A program made the position numbers and the translations under genes. Source: Colius striatus (taxonomy: Eukaryota; Chordata; Aves; Coliiformes; Coliidae). From it: a stretch of 64,000 nt of DNA. Shown in pieces: positions 60,301 to 64,000 of this stretch. The notes below the pieces were generated by a model, which made no database searches, had not been told where the DNA came from, and saw only the letters and a list, made by a program, of their open reading frames with translations. The number at the start of each line of letters is the position of its first letter. Position 1 is the stretch's first letter. The DNA is taken from positions 134,522,171-134,586,170 of the forward strand of contig NC_084759.1 of NCBI RefSeq assembly GCF_028858725.1, read 5' to 3'.

Positions 60301-63300
60301 AATAGGCATTAAAGTTAATAGCTGCTACTTGAGAGGACAGTAATTAACAGCTGGTAACAGCAGGACTAATTCCTTAGGTATGATGGATTTTTTTAGTTAA
60401 ACAGGAGAGAAGTATTTAAAGAGTTCTTCAAGATTGTTTAGTCTTACTGTGAAGGCTGATTGGAGAGAAATTAGTTAAATTCCAGTAATCCTAAGGGTCA
60501 GGTTAAGGGTCATAAATCCACTTCATCAGGCATTCTTGTGGGATCAGATTTAATCAAAATTGTTGAGATATAAATCTCCTGTTTAAATAATATTGTTCAC
60601 AGTGTTCTCTTCTACTTTCCTTCACTCAAAGATTTTAATCATGGAAGTGTCGCTAAATGAAATTTCCTTGTCCATTTCAGGACAGATATAATTTTGCCCT
60701 CTTGCCTTGCTACTCCTGAGGCTGTAAGATATGTTATACCACTTGCTAAGGTAACCTCTTTTGAAAAAGTTACACATCTATAATTTCTTTTAGGTATTTA
60801 TGTTAAAGACAGAGTTGCAATCCAGTAAATTCTTTCATGCCAATCTAAGTAGTCCCATTGATTTCAATGGCACTAATTATGTATATATGATTTTATAAGA
60901 AGATAAAACATTGAATTCTAACTAACTCTAGACACTAAATCTACTGTGCAGACTTAGTTTGTTAAGGTCAAAGAGTATTAAACACTTGGAATTAATGTTT
61001 GTCTATTCAGTTGTGCTGCTCTCTGGTGATTAATTTAAAATGTAATATAATACTTGGTTAGAAAGTTCTTCTTTAGATCTGTTACTGACCTAGAATAATG
61101 AATTTACCTGAAAATACATTAAAAAAGTCTAAACTATATATTAATGCTATACAAACATATTAATCTTGTATAAAGCTGATGAATACTCCTATACGCTTCA
61201 CTCATGATAATTTACAAAAATGTTTCATAATAGCACTTTGCTTTTCTAGTATTCCAAAGCCGTAAGGTGATGCACATCTAATACCTACAACTTTCACCAC
61301 CCTTCAAGCTTCTCAGGCTGCCCTGGATTCCACTGAGAATCGACACAAGTACTGAAGCAAGAATCAAGGGTTGAACCAGGAAAGAGGGGATGTGTATGCT
61401 CAATTATACAATATTTAAAAGGACTTTTAAATTTATCTGTTTTTGTTGTTTTTATTTAGCAGGAAAAAGATTTTAATATTTAATTTTAAAAGCTTACTCC
61501 TCTTAATCTCCCCAGTTAGCACATTATTTGTTGGAGTCATAGGCAAAGTTAAAGCCAGTCTAAATGTTACTGAAATCTGTGGGCATGGGGAGGTATAAGG
61601 CACTTGCCTTAAAGACTGAAGCAAAACAAAAGTAAAATAAGTAGATACAGTTACAAAACTTGTTAAAAGCTTAAATAAATGAGAAGCTAGTAAGGTTGAC
61701 TTACTCATCTGATGAAGTTTCCTGTTTGTGTTTCACAGACAAGATTATAAAAATTAGGACTTATTAGTACAACAATATAAAAATGGGTAAGAAGTTTGAA
61801 CTGATCCACCACAAATTAACTAAAGTGTTAACAAAAAAACCCCAACAAAGGTGAAAAAAAACAATTAAGTTATTACCTTGGAATGTTGCTCTTTTAGCTT
61901 CGTTATTATGCTTGGATCATCTTTTTTGCTTGCCATAAGCAACCTAAACATCTGTTCTCTGTACTTGCTCATTATGAGTTCCAAAGCGGACTGATGTTCT
62001 TCAAGAGATGTCCGTAGTTCTACCAACATAATTTTTAAATCAGTTAAAGTTTAACACAGAAGAACTGAAAAAAAATTCAGAAGTACCTCAGCCTGAGACA
62101 CCAAAAGACGCCCTTAATTAAGTGTCCCCTTTCCATAAAATCTACATAGGATCTGCAAATGTCTTCAGTGGCAACTGCCCTGTTCACTCAGAAACAGAAG
62201 ATCTTTTGTTAATACAACTTCATACTCAGTCACTTTAGGTGAGTGACAAAAGCCACCTTCAATGTAGCTGAGGGGCTTTAGACTAGCCACCATAAGCAAC
62301 ACTGTACAAACAAAGTTTACAGATTGGTTTTAATCTGCAGATTGGTAAAACAGGAGTTAAAAATACTTGTGTTCAAAATATACTAACTCAAAGGACAAAT
62401 AACTTGGGAGATAAGACAAGATTTGTGCCAATCAAGATCACTGAATCCTTTGCTGAATATAACTGTTAGAATACCTAAGGTATTCTAGGAGGCACAGTAT
62501 ATTCCTAGTGTACAGAATTCCAGGAGGAATGATACTACTGCACTTAAACTACGACTTGCCCTGACTACTCCTACACTTTTAGCAGTGGGAAAACACATTT
62601 CCAAGTAGATACCTATATTGCAGAACTAAATTCTATTTATATCCTCACTTATCAAGGATATTAGGTAAGGACTGAACATGTAAATCTTTCACAACTCTCT
62701 GCTATTCATAGTCCCACTGGTTGGATGTTAGGAACCCATTGGATTGTATTATGATCAATTAAACTGACAAACTGACATTAGAAGATTTCTGCTACGATTA
62801 TTACTTGAGAATAGATCAGTGGTAAAAGTCTCACTGATTCCAGTGGTGCAAGGTGCAACTTGAAAAGGACAGAATATTCACATTTTACCTTTATTTTCCT
62901 GTTGCAATTCCCTAATCTGCCTGTTTTCTTGTTGGATACCCATCACCAAGGTAGACCGAGGGCGATGTCTTGCTACTTCGTTGAGCTCTTGAATTTCTTC
63001 TTGGTACTAATCATTAAAAAAAACACAATCACAACTTATTTGAGTAACCAAAGGCAATCATTACTCAACAAGTTATGAAAGACCAGTTCTACTGTCAGTC
63101 AAAGTCTGTAACCAACATTTTAAAATAGTAATATCAAATAAGCAAATAAAGAAAAACACTTCTGGAGGTGTTGCTAACATACTGCCCTTCAGAGACACAA
63201 AAGTATCACCTTAGTTTTTAAACCAGTTTCATACCTCAGATGTGTGTAGTGGGCATTACTTAACCTTTAATTAATGTAGGTCAAATTCACCATCAAGTAA

Positions 63301-64000
63301 TTTAAAATTGATATGCATACAGTAAAGAAAACCCATGAGTTATTAACCTCTAGGTATTTACTGTGGCTTCCAAGTACCTTAATCCACAAGGCTGTATGGG
63401 TACAAGTCACATGGACCTAAATAAATGGAACTTGACACTCAATAAATGGGTAAATTTAATACTCATTAAATTTTAAAGAGTTCTGAGGCTTCTGCATGAC
63501 TAGTTTTACAAGGATGAAGAGCATGCAGGGTTTTATTTTTACAGGCCCATTAACACATCATGTGTTCTATTAAAATGAGAGGATGAACTTCCATATGTAA
63601 AGTCAGTAGACATCTTTGTTTTTCCAGAAGTTCTCCAGTGAAATCCCTGCTCAATCTAACATGCCTTGAATAGCTCAACATCAGGATGAAAATGATCACA
63701 AACAAGCTTCAGAAGCTGTTTTGAAACAAAAGAGACTGCAAAAAGAGACAGCATTCTGAACAGAAGAAAGCATGACTGGGTCTCTGATTAAATATGAATG
63801 TTGAAATTAATAAAGGGGGTGGTATTTTAAGAAGAGCAAAACACAAGAAATCACACTATAACTTGTAAGACGCCAACCGCATTTCTACCAACGTTCTTCA
63901 AATACATGCTAGTTTTCAACATTTAAGCTAGAGTAAGGAGAAAACTTCTTCAGAGGATCACACTAAACAACCTATTTTTAGATCCCAGTCACACCTATAA
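57226..64000 (-). CDS. FGFR1OP2: FGFR1 oncogene partner 2, 3' part (4 coding exons, partial gene)
   Basis: FGFR1OP2 is a cytosolic coiled-coil protein of the SIKE family. It is linked to the STRIPAK phosphatase-kinase complex, known as a wound-inducible transcript in mouth tissue and as a fusion partner of FGFR1 in human leukaemia. Exons read on the minus strand at 62889-63006, 61877-62019, 58141-58254 and 57226-57363 join in frame to give the C-terminal 170 residues. These run from YQEEIQELNEVARHRPRS through EHQSALELIMSKYREQMFRL and HVDQITEMAAVMRKAI to the end SLSGLVTSSDLSLRKS and TAA. The heptad-rich sequence fits coiled coil. About 45 N-terminal residues expected from the human protein (from memory) are not in the window, so the first coding exon lies beyond 64000. 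The join HSK-ELQ lacks a 38-residue segment present in one human isoform. It is convergent with TM7SF3. Confidence 0.94.
57810..57845 (+). repeat. Imperfect tandem repeat carrying two octamer motifs
   Basis: ATTATTTGCATCCTATC and ATTATTTGCATCCTGTC are 19 bp apart, each with the POU-factor octamer ATTTGCAT (57813-57820 and 57832-57839). It lies in the last FGFR1OP2 intron. A regulatory role is only a possibility. Confidence 0.7.
58141..58254 (-). CDS. FGFR1OP2: FGFR1OP2 internal coding exon
   Basis: It encodes 38 residues, ELQVHVDQITEMAAVMRKAI ... QERIIQLE, phase 0 at both ends. The acceptor is ATGTCTTAG and the donor is GTAAGT. Confidence 0.96.
58255..61876 (-). other. FGFR1OP2 intron between the HSK and ELQ exons
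   Basis: This 3.6-kb intron is where the human gene has a 38-residue alternative exon. I did not find its counterpart on the minus strand. It holds a 10-bp inverted repeat at 59151-59178 and a CCATTGATTTCAATGG palindrome near 60855-60870 that I associate with old amniote repeats (uncertain). Confidence 0.6.
59151..59178. repeat. Inverted repeat, 10-bp stem, 8-base loop
   Basis: TTCTTGCTGG and CCAGCAAGAA flank CAAATCTA. The pairing is perfect but too short for a precursor microRNA. Confidence 0.85.
61877..62019 (-). CDS. FGFR1OP2: FGFR1OP2 internal coding exon
   Basis: It encodes (E)LRTSLEEHQSALELIMSKY ... KLKEQHSK and ends in phase 0. The acceptor is GTTGGTAG and the donor is GTAATA. Confidence 0.95.
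62889..63006 (-). CDS. FGFR1OP2: FGFR1OP2 internal coding exon (first in window)
   Basis: It encodes YQEEIQELNEVARHRPRS ... IRELQQENK plus one base. The acceptor is AATGATTAG and the donor is GTAAAA. Confidence 0.95.
63007..64000 (-). other. FGFR1OP2 intron, running off the window
   Basis: No upstream coding exon was recognised before the window edge. The MSCTIEKAL-type N-terminal exon expected for the family is absent here. Confidence 0.7.

Overview
The window is vertebrate nuclear DNA and almost certainly avian. Three split genes with GT-AG introns, CpG-rich promoters and long AT-rich introns are recognisable. The interspersed repeats are dominated by CR1 LINE copies, some ending in the bird-typical ATTCTATG-type tail, and there is one solo LTR of a kind I associate with birds, probably Neoaves (inference from memory of the family). 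There are no bacterial operons, CRISPR arrays or rRNA/tRNA genes. The gene order MED21 - TM7SF3 - FGFR1OP2 matches the human 12p11 neighbourhood (established knowledge), with the orientation of the block reversed.

Layout. 1-22.7 kb is intergenic. I see only CR1 fragments there, including one long CR1 copy (about 3.89-6.39 kb) with frameshifts, stops and an internal deletion in its endonuclease/reverse-transcriptase ORF. 22.8-28.9 kb holds MED21 on the minus strand: four coding exons, 144 codons, and a GC-AG second intron. 28.6-31.1 kb is the divergent promoter interval between MED21 and TM7SF3, with two separate CpG-rich blocks. 30.8-49.8 kb holds TM7SF3 on the plus strand: twelve coding exons encoding about 563 residues, and probably one small 5'UTR intron. 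Its intron 1 carries a dispersed 165-bp duplicated segment, and its intron 2 carries a solo LTR flanked by a perfect 5-bp target-site duplication. 54.8-64 kb holds the 3' part of FGFR1OP2 on the minus strand: four coding exons, with the N-terminal exon(s) beyond the right edge. TM7SF3 and FGFR1OP2 converge, and their putative 3' ends lie about 5 kb apart.

The three genes are not an operon. MED21 is a Mediator middle-module subunit in the nucleus, TM7SF3 is a seven-pass membrane protein with a glycosylated ectodomain, and FGFR1OP2 is a coiled-coil protein of the SIKE family linked to STRIPAK. What joins them is conserved synteny and a shared divergent promoter region. All nine CR1 copies I can see lie left of 27.7 kb, and none was seen across the TM7SF3-FGFR1OP2 half. 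I found no convincing new biological system. The most useful unusual points are the GC-AG intron, the predicted TM7SF3 leader intron, the intact LTR target duplication, the 165-bp intronic repeat pair, and the apparent absence of a mammalian FGFR1OP2 cassette exon. All calls are from reading the sequence and remembered protein families; no alignment was run.
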